Below, one piece after another: positions 1 to 7,369 of a stretch of 18,042 nucleotides of DNA (position 1 is the stretch's first letter; every line of letters starts with the position of its first letter). Origin of the DNA: DATKWS01 sp035529435 (GTDB taxonomy: Bacteria > Krumholzibacteriota > Krumholzibacteriia > Krumholzibacteriales > Krumholzibacteriaceae); assembly GCA_035529435.1 (NCBI GenBank), contig DATKWS010000007.1, positions 1 to 18,042 of the forward strand, given 5' to 3'. The translations under genes and the position numbers were made by a program. The notes beneath the pieces are model-generated. The model saw only the letters and a list, made by a program, of their open reading frames with translations. It ran no database searches and was not told the origin of the DNA.

Positions 1-945
1 GTATTGGCCGCAATCGTTTTGATCATCATAGCGCTGATCGTGCTGAGCAACATGTTATTCACCGTCAGCGAGTCCGAACAGGCTATCATCACGCAGTTCG
101 GCAAGCCGATCGGCGGCGCCATCACCGATGCGGGACTGCACGTGAAGATTCCGCTCATTCAAACACTGCACCGGTTCGAGAAACGCATCCTGAACTGGGA
201 TGGCTCGGCCGCCCAGATCCCGACCGCCGACAAGAAATATATCTGGCTGGACACAACTGCGCGGTGGCGCATCACCGACCCCTTGCTCTTCTACCAATCG
301 GTGGGGAACATAACCGGGGTGATGGGGCGACTCGACGATATCGTTGATTCGGCGGCGCGGGATGTGGTCTCGAGCCATCTCCTCATAGAGGTCGTTCGTA
401 ACTCCAACCAGATTCTCGAGCGCCAGGAGGCCACCGAAGAGACGGACGAAACGAATGAGGAGATAACGGCGGTCTACGAACAGGTCTCGATAGGACGCGA
501 GAAGCTGATAGAGGAGGTCCTCGTGAGGGCGTCCGAACTCGTTCCGCAGTACGGCATCGAGCTGCTCGATGTGCAGATAAAACGTCTGAACTACGTCACG
601 GAAGTCCAAAAAAAGGTGTACGAGAGGATGAACTCCGAGCGGCAGCGTATCGCTTCAAAATATCGCTCCGAGGGAGAGGGAAAGAAGGCCGAGATCGTCG
701 GCATGAAGGAGCGGGAGCTCAACAGGATCCAGTCGGAGGCGTACAAGCGGTCGCAGGAGATTCAGGGCGAGGCGGACGCGCGGGCGACAAAGATATACGC
801 CGATGCGTACCGGCAGGATCCCGAGTTCTATTCGTTTCTCAAGACACTCGAGATATACAAGCAGACGGTGGGAAAGAACTCTCGCGTCATCCTGACGACC
901 GACAGCGATATCTACCGCTACCTGAAAGATATTCGTCCGCGGTAG
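1..945 (+). CDS. hflC: Band 7/SPFH membrane protein HflC, 5' partial
   Basis: HflC pairs with HflK in a membrane complex that surrounds and modulates the FtsH protease. The reading frame is open from base 1. It begins in a hydrophobic segment (about residues 1-20) followed by ESEQAIITQFGKP, the usual entry to the SPFH domain. The family start lies a few residues before such a helix, so the true start is probably just upstream of the window; the TTG at base 4 has no visible ribosome site. A charged, helical stretch follows at about residues 205-265 (SEGEGKKAEI, GEADARATKIYADAY). The end has the family signature DPEFYSFLKTLEIY and then DSDIYRYLKD, matching the C-terminus of E. coli HflC as I remember it. 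HflK would be expected directly upstream. Some stomatin-like proteins look similar, but the C-terminal signature favours HflC. Confidence 0.9.
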   Translation, partial: VLAAIVLIIIALIVLSNMLFTVSESEQAIITQFGKPIGGAITDAGLHVKIPLIQTLHRFEKRILNWDGSAAQIPTADKKYIWLDTTARWRITDPLLFYQSVGNITGVMGRLDDIVDSAARDVVSSHLLIEVVRNSNQILERQEATEETDETNEEITAVYEQVSIGREKLIEEVLVRASELVPQYGIELLDVQIKRLNYVTEVQKKVYERMNSERQRIASKYRSEGEGKKAEIVGMKERELNRIQSEAYKRSQEIQGEADARATKIYADAYRQDPEFYSFLKTLEIYKQTVGKNSRVILTTDSDIYRYLKDIRPR

Positions 946-1064
946 CGGGAAGCGGCGATGTCACGGCGCTACCGTATCATCGGATCCGGCCGGTGCCCGG
1001 TGCCCGCGAGAACCGGATCTGTTTTTGCACGGGAGGCACGCGTCGCGGTCGGGGACGGGCGCGT

Positions 1065-1104
1065 ATTAAACTTGCAGAGACCGGGACGAGTAATTAACTT
1101 ACAG
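1065..1104. repeat. Imperfect direct repeat in the leader of the barrel gene
   Basis: ATTAAACTTGCAG at 1065-1077 recurs as ATTAACTTACAG at 1093-1104, a spacing of roughly 28 bases. The two copies are AT-rich boxes in a GC-rich stretch between hflC and the next gene. They could be protein-binding boxes or promoter elements, but no good -35/-10 pair can be drawn through them. The second copy overlaps the left arm of the hairpin at 1099-1148. Confidence 0.3.
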
Positions 1105-1148
1105 GGGAATGTTTTCCTGCTTCGAGGGAAGACTTGTGACCCCTGTAA
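1099..1148 (+). promoter_or_regulatory. Two-part hairpin in the 5' leader
   Basis: TTACAGGGG (1099-1107) is perfectly complementary to CCCCTGTAA (1140-1148). Inside, GTTTTCC (1111-1117) pairs with GGAAGAC (1127-1133), with one G-U pair and a 9-base loop. The result is a 9-bp outer stem, an asymmetric internal loop and a 7-bp inner stem. It ends 35 bases before the proposed GTG start at 1184. No T-run follows, so it is not a simple intrinsic terminator of hflC. It could be an mRNA-stabilising or regulatory leader structure. An in-frame ATG at 1109 falls inside the hairpin, which argues against its use as a start. Confidence 0.5.
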
Positions 1149-1183
1149 CGGTAGATAAAGGCATAACATCAGACGGGGAACAA

Positions 1184-4100
1184 GTGACGGTGACGGTTGC
1201 CTCGCGCGGACGAAGATTCCACACACTCTCGATTCTGTCGATGCTCGCTGTCTTGAGCGTTCCGAACGCTTCGCCGGCATGGAATCATACCGAGATCGAA
1301 TGGCGGACTCTCACAACCGATCATTTCGAAATCCACTACCATCCCGGTGAGGAGTGGAGCGCCGAACAGGCGGCGCGCGTCGCGGAGGAGATCTACGGGC
1401 CGTTGACGGCATTCTATGCCTGTGAGCCGGACTCGAGGGTCCACATCAACCTGTTCGACAAATCCGACCAGGCGGAGGGCGCGACCTACTACTACCTCAA
1501 CCGGATCGATATCAGCGCGTCGGACATCGAGTTTCATCTCAGGGGAACGGCGAACTGGCTCAGGAACGTCATCACGCATGAATTCACCCACATGGTATCG
1601 ATACAGAGCAGCATGAAGATGCCGCGGAGGTTCCCTGCGCTCTATTTCCAGATGATCTCGTTCGAGCGGGAAAAACGCCCCGACGTGATCACCGGGTATC
1701 CGAACTTTCAGATGTCGGTGCCGGTCGCCGGCGAGATCGTTCCGAACTGGTTCGCCGAGGGGACGGCGCAGTTCCAGTGCGGCGTGGCGCGGAACGATTT
1801 CTGGGACTCGCACCGCGACATGCTGCTCCGCGTCGCCGCCCTGAACGGCAGGCTGCTCTCCATGGACGAGATGGGTGTCTTCGGGAAAAATTCCCTCCAG
1901 GCGGAGATGGTATACAACCAGGGCTTCTCAATGGTGCTCTTTCTGGCGCGCCGTTTCGGTCCCGAGAAGCTCGCCGCGCTCATGGACGCGCTCTCGGGGC
2001 TCAGGCACTGGACGTTCAACGGCGCCTGCAAGTGTGTGCTCGGCGTTTCCGGGGACTGTCTATACCGGCTCTGGAGCGAGGATGTCACGAAACACTATGG
2101 AGCGATCGCGGAATCCATCGAACGGGAGAGCCGCGAAGGAGAACGTATCGCCGGGAAAGGATTCATGAACCTTTTTCCCGTTCGGGAAACGGGGAGGGAC
2201 GGCATCCTCTGCCTCTCGAACAGGGGAGGGGATTACATGGATCTGTACCTCGTACGCTGCACTCCCGGCGGGAAGGTGGAGACGCTTGACGGAGGGATCA
2301 CCTCGCGATTCGACATTTCACCGGATGGACGCGGCATCTGTTACTCGAAGCGGACGAAGAAGAACAGGTATGGATACGCGATCAACGACATCTTCGTGTA
2401 CCGACTGGAAACGGGCCGCAGCACGCGTCTCACGCACGGGCTCCGCGGCTTGGATCCCGCCTGGTCGCCGGACGGACGTCGGATCGCCTGCGTCGTGAGC
2501 GTGGACGGCGCCGATCGCGTATCGATCGTTGATGTGGAATCGGGCGTGGGCGCCGCACTCACCGCTGGGGTGCCGGGTAGACAGTATTTCGGCATATCGT
2601 GGGGAGAACGCGGGATACTCACTTCGCGGTTCGACGGTGTGAGCCGGGATATCGTTCTGATAGACCCGGCAACGGGGGACGAGACGGTCGTACTGGACGG
2701 GCTCGCCGATGAGCGCGATCCTGTATGGATAGAGGGGGAGACGGGCTTTTTCTACGCGAGTGATCGTGCAGGCATCTTCAATATCTACTACCGTGAAATC
2801 GAGCGCGGAACGGATGTGATGGTGACCAACACGATCGGCGGGGCCTTCAATCCGTCCGGCGGGGACGGGGAGGAGTGTCTCTTTTCAGCGTTTGGTCCCG
2901 GGGGGTACGAGATACGGCGCATAACCGGCTGGCGTGCCGCCGCCGTCGCCGTGGACGCCGGCGATGACGACCGTGCGATCATGGACGGCAGGCGAACGTG
3001 CATCGGGCATGGCATCGAATCTCGCATGCCGGCCGCTCCCGAAGAGAGTGAAACAGCGGGTGGGATCGGGCAACATATCAGGGAACAGATAGAATCGGGC
3101 GGCGAGAATTTCGGAATCAGCTATACATCGCTCTTCTTGTTTCCGACGGTCCAGATATACGACGGGCATCCACGCATCGGTCTCTCGCTCGACTCCCGCG
3201 ACATGCTCGACCGGCAGAGCGTATTCGCGAGCGGCACGATCGCACTCGAAAACACCGAGTTCGATCTATACCTGGGTTTCGAGACACGGCAGTTCAAGCC
3301 GACATTCAGCCTCGACCTTTTCCGGAGTCGAAAGTTCTACTCCTACGTTACCGATATCGGCGGCAGGACCGTCGATTTCTACACGCGCTACGATCTGTGG
3401 GATGCGTTCTTCACCTGCCGCTTCGAGTTGCGTCCGCCGACCCCGTTCAATCGCAGTGAGATCGCGATCCGTTACAACCACGGTGAATACGGCCTCAATA
3501 TCGAGGCACTCGACGTGTTCGGCGAGGAAGTGGGGTGGACCTACTACAAGGGCGACGAGATATCACTCCTCTTCAACTACCGGAAGATACGTCCCGAGGT
3601 CGACGCGGATATCAATCCACGCAGCGGACGCAGTATGTATCTCGAAGTAACACGCGCCTACGACAAGCTCTCTTCGGGTGAATTCGAGTATCGCTTCTTG
3701 CCGGTATACGGTAAGAATAACTACGGCCGGTACGTGCTTCAGTACGAAGAGTACGTGCCCCTGCCGTTCTGGCGGCACGCACTCTCCCTCTACGTGAAGG
3801 GGGGTGCCTTGGACAATACCAATATCGATGATTTCTTCTACCTGTACCTCGGAAGCCGTGACGGCCTCCGCGGGTATTCGTACTACAGCATGGGGGGAAC
3901 CAAGATGGCCATGGCGCGGGTTACCTACCGGTTCCCGTTTCTCCGCCGGATAAACAACCAGATATTTCACGTGTACCTCCAATCGCTGTACCTCGGTCTG
4001 TTCGCCGAAGCGGGCAAGGCATGGAACGAGGAGGAGGTCGATCTGCGCGGGAACAAGAAGGATGTGGGATTCGAGATCCGCATGAAGGGATTCACCTTCT

Positions 4101-4240
4101 ACAGCTATCCCCTCGCCGTTTCGTTCGAGGCCGCCTACGGTCTGAACGACGTGCAGTATACCGATCCGTTCAACAGGGAAATGACCTTCTACGAGGGGAA
4201 AGACTGGAAATTCTACGGCAGCGTGCTCTTCAGTTTCTGA
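1184..4240 (+). CDS. Outer-membrane protein: HExxH metalloprotease-like domain, TolB-like propeller and Omp85/D15 barrel
   Basis: The GTG at 1184 (GGGGA about 5 bases upstream) gives about 1018 residues and a signal peptide: RGRR, a hydrophobic run, then NASPA before W33. An in-frame GTG at 1190 is an alternative; the ATG at 1109 would bury the signal peptide. Residues about 40-310 look like a gluzincin peptidase: HEFTH (H132, E133, H136) and NWFAEG (E192) supply the expected zinc ligands and catalytic Glu. Residues about 330-640 contain propeller signatures (ISPDGRGI, WSPDGRRIA, FYASDR). From about 680 the chain is rich in alternating aromatics and has the surface-antigen motif LGSRDGLRGYSYY. 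It ends in Phe, as expected for BAM-inserted barrels. I infer an outer-membrane anchored protein with its protease and propeller domains on one side of the membrane. The substrate is unknown. The individual domains are recognisable; the full architecture is uncommon. Confidence 0.85.
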   Translation: MTVTVASRGRRFHTLSILSMLAVLSVPNASPAWNHTEIEWRTLTTDHFEIHYHPGEEWSAEQAARVAEEIYGPLTAFYACEPDSRVHINLFDKSDQAEGATYYYLNRIDISASDIEFHLRGTANWLRNVITHEFTHMVSIQSSMKMPRRFPALYFQMISFEREKRPDVITGYPNFQMSVPVAGEIVPNWFAEGTAQFQCGVARNDFWDSHRDMLLRVAALNGRLLSMDEMGVFGKNSLQAEMVYNQGFSMVLFLARRFGPEKLAALMDALSGLRHWTFNGACKCVLGVSGDCLYRLWSEDVTKHYGAIAESIERESREGERIAGKGFMNLFPVRETGRDGILCLSNRGGDYMDLYLVRCTPGGKVETLDGGITSRFDISPDGRGICYSKRTKKNRYGYAINDIFVYRLETGRSTRLTHGLRGLDPAWSPDGRRIACVVSVDGADRVSIVDVESGVGAALTAGVPGRQYFGISWGERGILTSRFDGVSRDIVLIDPATGDETVVLDGLADERDPVWIEGETGFFYASDRAGIFNIYYREIERGTDVMVTNTIGGAFNPSGGDGEECLFSAFGPGGYEIRRITGWRAAAVAVDAGDDDRAIMDGRRTCIGHGIESRMPAAPEESETAGGIGQHIREQIESGGENFGISYTSLFLFPTVQIYDGHPRIGLSLDSRDMLDRQSVFASGTIALENTEFDLYLGFETRQFKPTFSLDLFRSRKFYSYVTDIGGRTVDFYTRYDLWDAFFTCRFELRPPTPFNRSEIAIRYNHGEYGLNIEALDVFGEEVGWTYYKGDEISLLFNYRKIRPEVDADINPRSGRSMYLEVTRAYDKLSSGEFEYRFLPVYGKNNYGRYVLQYEEYVPLPFWRHALSLYVKGGALDNTNIDDFFYLYLGSRDGLRGYSYYSMGGTKMAMARVTYRFPFLRRINNQIFHVYLQSLYLGLFAEAGKAWNEEEVDLRGNKKDVGFEIRMKGFTFYSYPLAVSFEAAYGLNDVQYTDPFNREMTFYEGKDWKFYGSVLFSF

Positions 4241-4354
4241 TTGCAATAATTCTCCAGGTGGGTATTGTTACAGTTCGCGGCGGAACCCGTGCTCGGGGCT
4301 GAGAGCCGCGCATGCAGCGCGCGGATCCACGACGGGAACGGCGGGGTGTTTATC

Positions 4355-5764
4355 GTGAAGGTTGTACTCGCAGGATTCAATGTCGAAGCCGACCAGGTGA
4401 AGCAATTCGGGGGAGCGGAACGGGATGCGCTCACCCCCGAGGTGATCTCGGCATCGTATGCGCGGATCAGTCGCGACCCCCGCGGCATCAACACCCTCCG
4501 GCGGGAGGCGCGGAGGGAGGTGGCGAAGGCACGGGAGTCAAACAAGAAGATCATCTTCCGGTACGGTCATGCATCGGTGGCCGAACACGCCGTATTCAAT
4601 TTCGACGTAATGGGAATATCCCGGCTCGCGGTCGAGGAGCTCGAACATTTTCGTCTTGCTTCATTCACCGAGAAATCACAGCGCTACATACGGCTCGGAC
4701 GAGACCTCGTCGTACCGCCCGAGATCCGGTCGGCGGGGCTGAAGCGCGAATTCGGCAGGGTGACGGCGCGGTTGCACCGCCTGTACGAGGAGCTCCACCG
4801 CGCGATTCTGGAGCACGGGGGGAAGGGAGAGGTGGCAAAAGAGGATGCGCGTTACCTGATGCCACTTGCAACGTCGGCCCAGCTCGGCATGACGGTGAAC
4901 GCGCGGGAACTCGAGTACATGATCGGAAGGCTCAGCGCACACCCGCTCGATGAGCTACAGATGCTGGCGGGAAAGCTCTACCGGCATACGCGGCGCCTGG
5001 CCCCGTCCCTCGTGAGATATCCCGAGCCGACCCCGTACTATCTCGATGCATCGCGCGCGCGGAGCGAGATCGTCCGTTCGATCGGGCCGCACCGTGATGG
5101 TCCGCACGGCGATGCAGACGCCGCGCGTCTCATCGAATTGACTCCCAATGGCGACACCCGCCTCGCGGCGGCCCTCATTTTCGCGGCCCGTACCACGACC
5201 TACCGGGAGGCATACGCATTGGCCGCCGACCTCACTCCCGCGGGGAGAATGAAGATCGTATCCGAGACGATGCGGCGGATATCGCAGCATGACAGTGTAT
5301 GGCGTGAATTCGAGACGATCCACCTGCTGTTCGAGCTGGTTGTTTCCTCCTCGTGCTTCGCACAGCTCAAGCGCCACCGGATGGCGACCCTGATAGCACA
5401 GCCGTACGACACACGACTCGGCATTTCGGTGCCTGATTCCGTAAAATCAGCGCGCGCCGTCGGCATCTTCCGGAGCGCAGCGGCCTCGGCGGAGCGCCTG
5501 TACCGGAGCATTCGCAGGCGGGTTCCCGCGGCGGCAGGGTATGCGTTGACCAATGCGCACCGGAGACGTGTGCTTCTCGGATTGAACCTGCGCGAGCTGT
5601 ACCATTTCTCGCGCCTCAGGAGCGATCGATATGCACAATGGGAAATACGACGTTTATCGGATGAAATGTGCCGGCTTGCATCGGAACAGCTCCCCGCAGG
5701 CGCCGTGCTCCTCGGTGGAAAGGATGAATTCGAACAGAGAAAAAACATGCTTGATACTTTATAA
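4355..5764 (+). CDS. thyX: Tandem-fused flavin-dependent thymidylate synthase (double ThyX)
   Basis: ThyX converts dUMP to dTMP using methylene-tetrahydrofolate, NADPH and FAD. GTG at 4355 has GGGG 8 bases upstream and gives the N-terminus (M)KVVLAGFNV, about 469 residues. That is roughly twice a single ThyX, and both halves resemble the family. Half 1 has GHASVAEHAVFNFD (71-84), SFTEKSQRY (103-111) and NARE (182-185), but HFR where the signature RHR should be. Half 2 has RHR (340-342), NLRELYHFSRLR (411-422) and AQWEIRR (427-433), but PYD where the S-x-R end of the signature belongs. The RHRx7S motif is therefore split between the halves, suggesting composite active sites. ThyX is normally a homotetramer with sites made of several subunits. 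Two-domain ThyX proteins are known in some bacteria. GTG at 4346 is an alternative start. No thyA is seen in the window. Confidence 0.88.
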   Translation: MKVVLAGFNVEADQVKQFGGAERDALTPEVISASYARISRDPRGINTLRREARREVAKARESNKKIIFRYGHASVAEHAVFNFDVMGISRLAVEELEHFRLASFTEKSQRYIRLGRDLVVPPEIRSAGLKREFGRVTARLHRLYEELHRAILEHGGKGEVAKEDARYLMPLATSAQLGMTVNARELEYMIGRLSAHPLDELQMLAGKLYRHTRRLAPSLVRYPEPTPYYLDASRARSEIVRSIGPHRDGPHGDADAARLIELTPNGDTRLAAALIFAARTTTYREAYALAADLTPAGRMKIVSETMRRISQHDSVWREFETIHLLFELVVSSSCFAQLKRHRMATLIAQPYDTRLGISVPDSVKSARAVGIFRSAAASAERLYRSIRRRVPAAAGYALTNAHRRRVLLGLNLRELYHFSRLRSDRYAQWEIRRLSDEMCRLASEQLPAGAVLLGGKDEFEQRKNMLDTL

Positions 5765-5790
5765 ATAACATTCGGTATTACAGGCATTCG

Positions 5791-5807
5791 ATTGTTAATT
5801 AAACAAT
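5791..5807. repeat. Short AT-rich inverted repeat before the nitroreductase
   Basis: ATTGTT (5791-5796) and AACAAT (5802-5807) form a perfect 6-bp inverted repeat around AATTA, ending 7 bases before the ATG at 5815. It occupies the place where a ribosome site would be expected, and no Shine-Dalgarno sequence is visible. It could be an operator or a chance AT-rich palindrome. Confidence 0.3.
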
Positions 5808-5814
5808 TGCAACT

Positions 5815-6360
5815 ATGAATACTTTCTTGGATCTCGTGCGGAGCCGGCGGAGCATCAGGCGATACAAGCCGGATCCGGTCCCACCGGAAATGATCGCGCT
5901 TTGCATCGATGCTGCGCGGTACGCGCCGACGGCATGCAACAGGCAGAGCTGGAAATTCATCATCGCGCAGGGGAACGTCAAGGACCGGCTCGTCGATCAG
6001 GCCTTCGGCGGGATAGTCGTGCCCAACAGGTGGGCCGCCACTGCCCCGGTAATCGCCGTTATCGCAATGGATCTCGATACCGTGGTTCACCGTATCGGGG
6101 GAGCAGTCAAGAAGATACGCTATCACATGGTGGATGCAGGTATCGCCGGGGAACATTTCGTGCTGCAGGCAACCGAGTTGGGTCTCGGAACGTGCTGGAT
6201 CGGGTGGTTCAACAAGCGAGCCGTCAAGAGGACCCTCGATCTACCAGCCGCCTGGGATGTTCCCGCGATGATAGCGGTTGGTTTTCCCGGCGAGGAACCG
6301 GAAGAGAAAAAGCGCAGGGACATCGCCGAAATCGTTAACTGGATGCCCCCGGGAACATGA
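5815..6360 (+). CDS. Nitroreductase-family FMN oxidoreductase
   Basis: The protein has 181 residues, short for the family but of normal single-domain size. The N-terminal SRRSIRRY (about 9-16) is the classic FMN-phosphate binding start of nitroreductases. It is followed by ARYAPTACNRQSWKFI (about 36-51), the usual APTACNxQPW-type loop, and later by a stretch like GLGTCWIGWFN (about 125-135), which contributes to the flavin site. Such enzymes use NAD(P)H to reduce nitro compounds, quinones or other acceptors in the cytoplasm; the natural substrate cannot be read from sequence. ATG at 5815 is the only sensible start, although no Shine-Dalgarno sequence is visible. The gene lies 50 bases after thyX on the same strand and may be co-transcribed or have its own promoter in the AT-rich gap. 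Confidence 0.87.
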   Translation: MNTFLDLVRSRRSIRRYKPDPVPPEMIALCIDAARYAPTACNRQSWKFIIAQGNVKDRLVDQAFGGIVVPNRWAATAPVIAVIAMDLDTVVHRIGGAVKKIRYHMVDAGIAGEHFVLQATELGLGTCWIGWFNKRAVKRTLDLPAAWDVPAMIAVGFPGEEPEEKKRRDIAEIVNWMPPGT

Positions 6361-6470
6361 ACGCCCGATGATCCCGTATCCCGTACATGACGGCAGGCTA
6401 TCCGCCACACCGTAATTCAGAACGTTCCATGTGAAAATTGCCGTAAATTTGAGCAATGAGTGTATTCCAT

Positions 6471-6505
6471 ACATGTAAACAACATGTAAACAATACCTGT
6501 TTACA
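6471..6505. promoter_or_regulatory. Candidate operator: three TGTAAACA half-sites
   Basis: ACATGTAAACA occurs twice in perfect tandem (6471-6481 and 6482-6492), an 11-bp step of about one helical turn. The core TGTAAACA (6474-6481 and 6485-6492) is followed by its exact inverse TGTTTACA at 6498-6505, so 6485-6505 is a perfect 8-bp inverted repeat with spacer ATACC. The inverted copy contains the candidate -35 box, so a bound protein would cover it. TTCCAT also recurs at 6425, 6465 and 6508. Ribbon-helix-helix repressors commonly bind such phased half-sites before their own gene, and the next gene looks like one. The repeats are seen; the autoregulation is inferred. Confidence 0.68.
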
Positions 6506-6528
6506 AATTCCATAACTTATTATATAAT
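6500..6528 (+). promoter_or_regulatory. Near-consensus housekeeping-type promoter
   Basis: The -35 box TTTACA (6500-6505) and the -10 box TATAAT (6523-6528) are separated by exactly 17 bases, differing from the sigma-70 consensus at one position. Transcription would start near 6535, leaving a leader of about 80 bases before the ATG at 6616. The -35 box is the core of the inverted operator half-site. This is the clearest promoter in the window and lies in an unusually AT-rich patch. Confidence 0.7.
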
Positions 6529-6541
6529 AATATATATTATT
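6526..6541. repeat. 16-bp perfect AT palindrome at the transcription start
   Basis: AATAATATATATTATT reads the same on both strands. It overlaps the end of the -10 box and the predicted transcription start. It may help melting, form part of an operator, or simply reflect the AT-rich composition. Confidence 0.4.
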
Positions 6542-6602
6542 GTATGTCACGCGCGTTCGATGACCCGCGAGGACCGGTACGGGACCGGCTGCACAGCCGC
6601 AC

Positions 6603-6608
6603 GGAGGT
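6603..6608 (+). promoter_or_regulatory. Ribosome binding site that sets the RHH start
   Basis: GGAGGT lies 7 bases before the ATG at 6616. The in-frame ATG at 6544 has only AT-rich sequence before it, about 9 bases from the predicted transcript start. This site therefore favours 6616 as the start. Confidence 0.75.
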
Positions 6609-6615
6609 CGAAATA

Positions 6616-7254
6616 ATGCCAAAGAGCAAGGCGCTGGCAGTCAGGCTGCCGCTTGAGACATGGGATTGCCTGAATGAAGAAGCACGGCGCAAGGGGTTGA
6701 CGCTCAGTGTTCTGGCGAGAACCAAGCTTATGCTCACCTCGGAGTTTGATGGGCCGATACAGGAGTGTATCGACGATTTCTCGAAACGCCTCGGTATTTC
6801 ACGCCACGAATTCGTGGAGGCGGTGCTGATCGATTTCATGGCCCTGCTTTCGACCGGGCGGCGGGGCGGGGACGGCCGGTATCGTTTTCTACCGCAGTTC
6901 GTTTACACCGATCGCGGACTCCTCCGCGGCAGGCGTCTCTTCGAACACCTGCGCTCCCAATATGCACGCCGGGATCGCGCGACCGGACAGGTTGCGGATG
7001 CCGTACCGGCCGGCGTTGATCGCGATTCGGACGATGCCGGGAGGAGCGACTCCGGTGGCGAGGAGCCGTTGCGGAAAGAAGTGGACGTCGTACCGGATCG
7101 TGACGGGATGGTCCCCGCGCACGACGATGAAAAGCCCGGATTGCCGAACCTCGAGCGTGCCCGTATCGAACAGGCGATGTTCGACAGGATCATGCAGCAC
7201 TACGGAAGAATGGGGACGACCGGGGAATCGGTGGACGAAGGGTCGGAATCGTGA
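6616..7254 (+). CDS. Ribbon-helix-helix-like DNA-binding protein with a long charged tail
   Basis: The start is chosen for its GGAGGT ribosome site and gives about 212 residues. Residues 5-40 follow the RHH/CopG-Arc pattern: a short strand (ALAVRLP), a helix (ETWDCLNEEARRKG), a turn with TLS, and a second helix (VLARTKLML). A second helical segment at about 42-80 includes LGISRHEFVEAVLIDFM, which could be a dimerisation region or a second DNA-binding module. From about residue 85 the sequence becomes basic (GRRGG, LLRGRRLFEHLR), then long, polar and acidic (DRDSDDAGRSDSGGEE), probably disordered. It ends in a short helix (RARIEQAMFDRIMQHYGRM). RHH regulators are usually much shorter, so the tail is unusual. 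The TGTAAACA array upstream suggests autoregulation. No toxin gene follows, so a toxin-antitoxin role is not supported. I do not recognise the full-length protein. Confidence 0.65.
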   Translation: MPKSKALAVRLPLETWDCLNEEARRKGLTLSVLARTKLMLTSEFDGPIQECIDDFSKRLGISRHEFVEAVLIDFMALLSTGRRGGDGRYRFLPQFVYTDRGLLRGRRLFEHLRSQYARRDRATGQVADAVPAGVDRDSDDAGRSDSGGEEPLRKEVDVVPDRDGMVPAHDDEKPGLPNLERARIEQAMFDRIMQHYGRMGTTGESVDEGSES

Positions 7255-7369
7255 ACCCGTAGCGGCCGCCCGCTCTGAAAATAGGCTTGAATTTCCCCGC
7301 ACATTCTGGTTTCGTCTTTGTGTGACACTTCTTGACAGGTAATGATCCTTTAATCCGGGGGGCCCGATC

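Noticed and set aside
958..1158. A 66-codon frame between hflC and the barrel gene
   Set aside because: No good ribosome site, basic low-complexity product, and it runs through the leader hairpin.
5791..5807. A Rex-type redox operator (TTGTTAA-n4-TTAACAA)
   Set aside because: The half-site spacing does not fit; the site is three bases too short. Kept only as an unassigned palindrome.
7332..7337. TTGACA upstream of the GYD gene as a -35 box
   Set aside because: TTTAAT follows after only 11 bases, and CCGGGG falls at the correct -10 distance.
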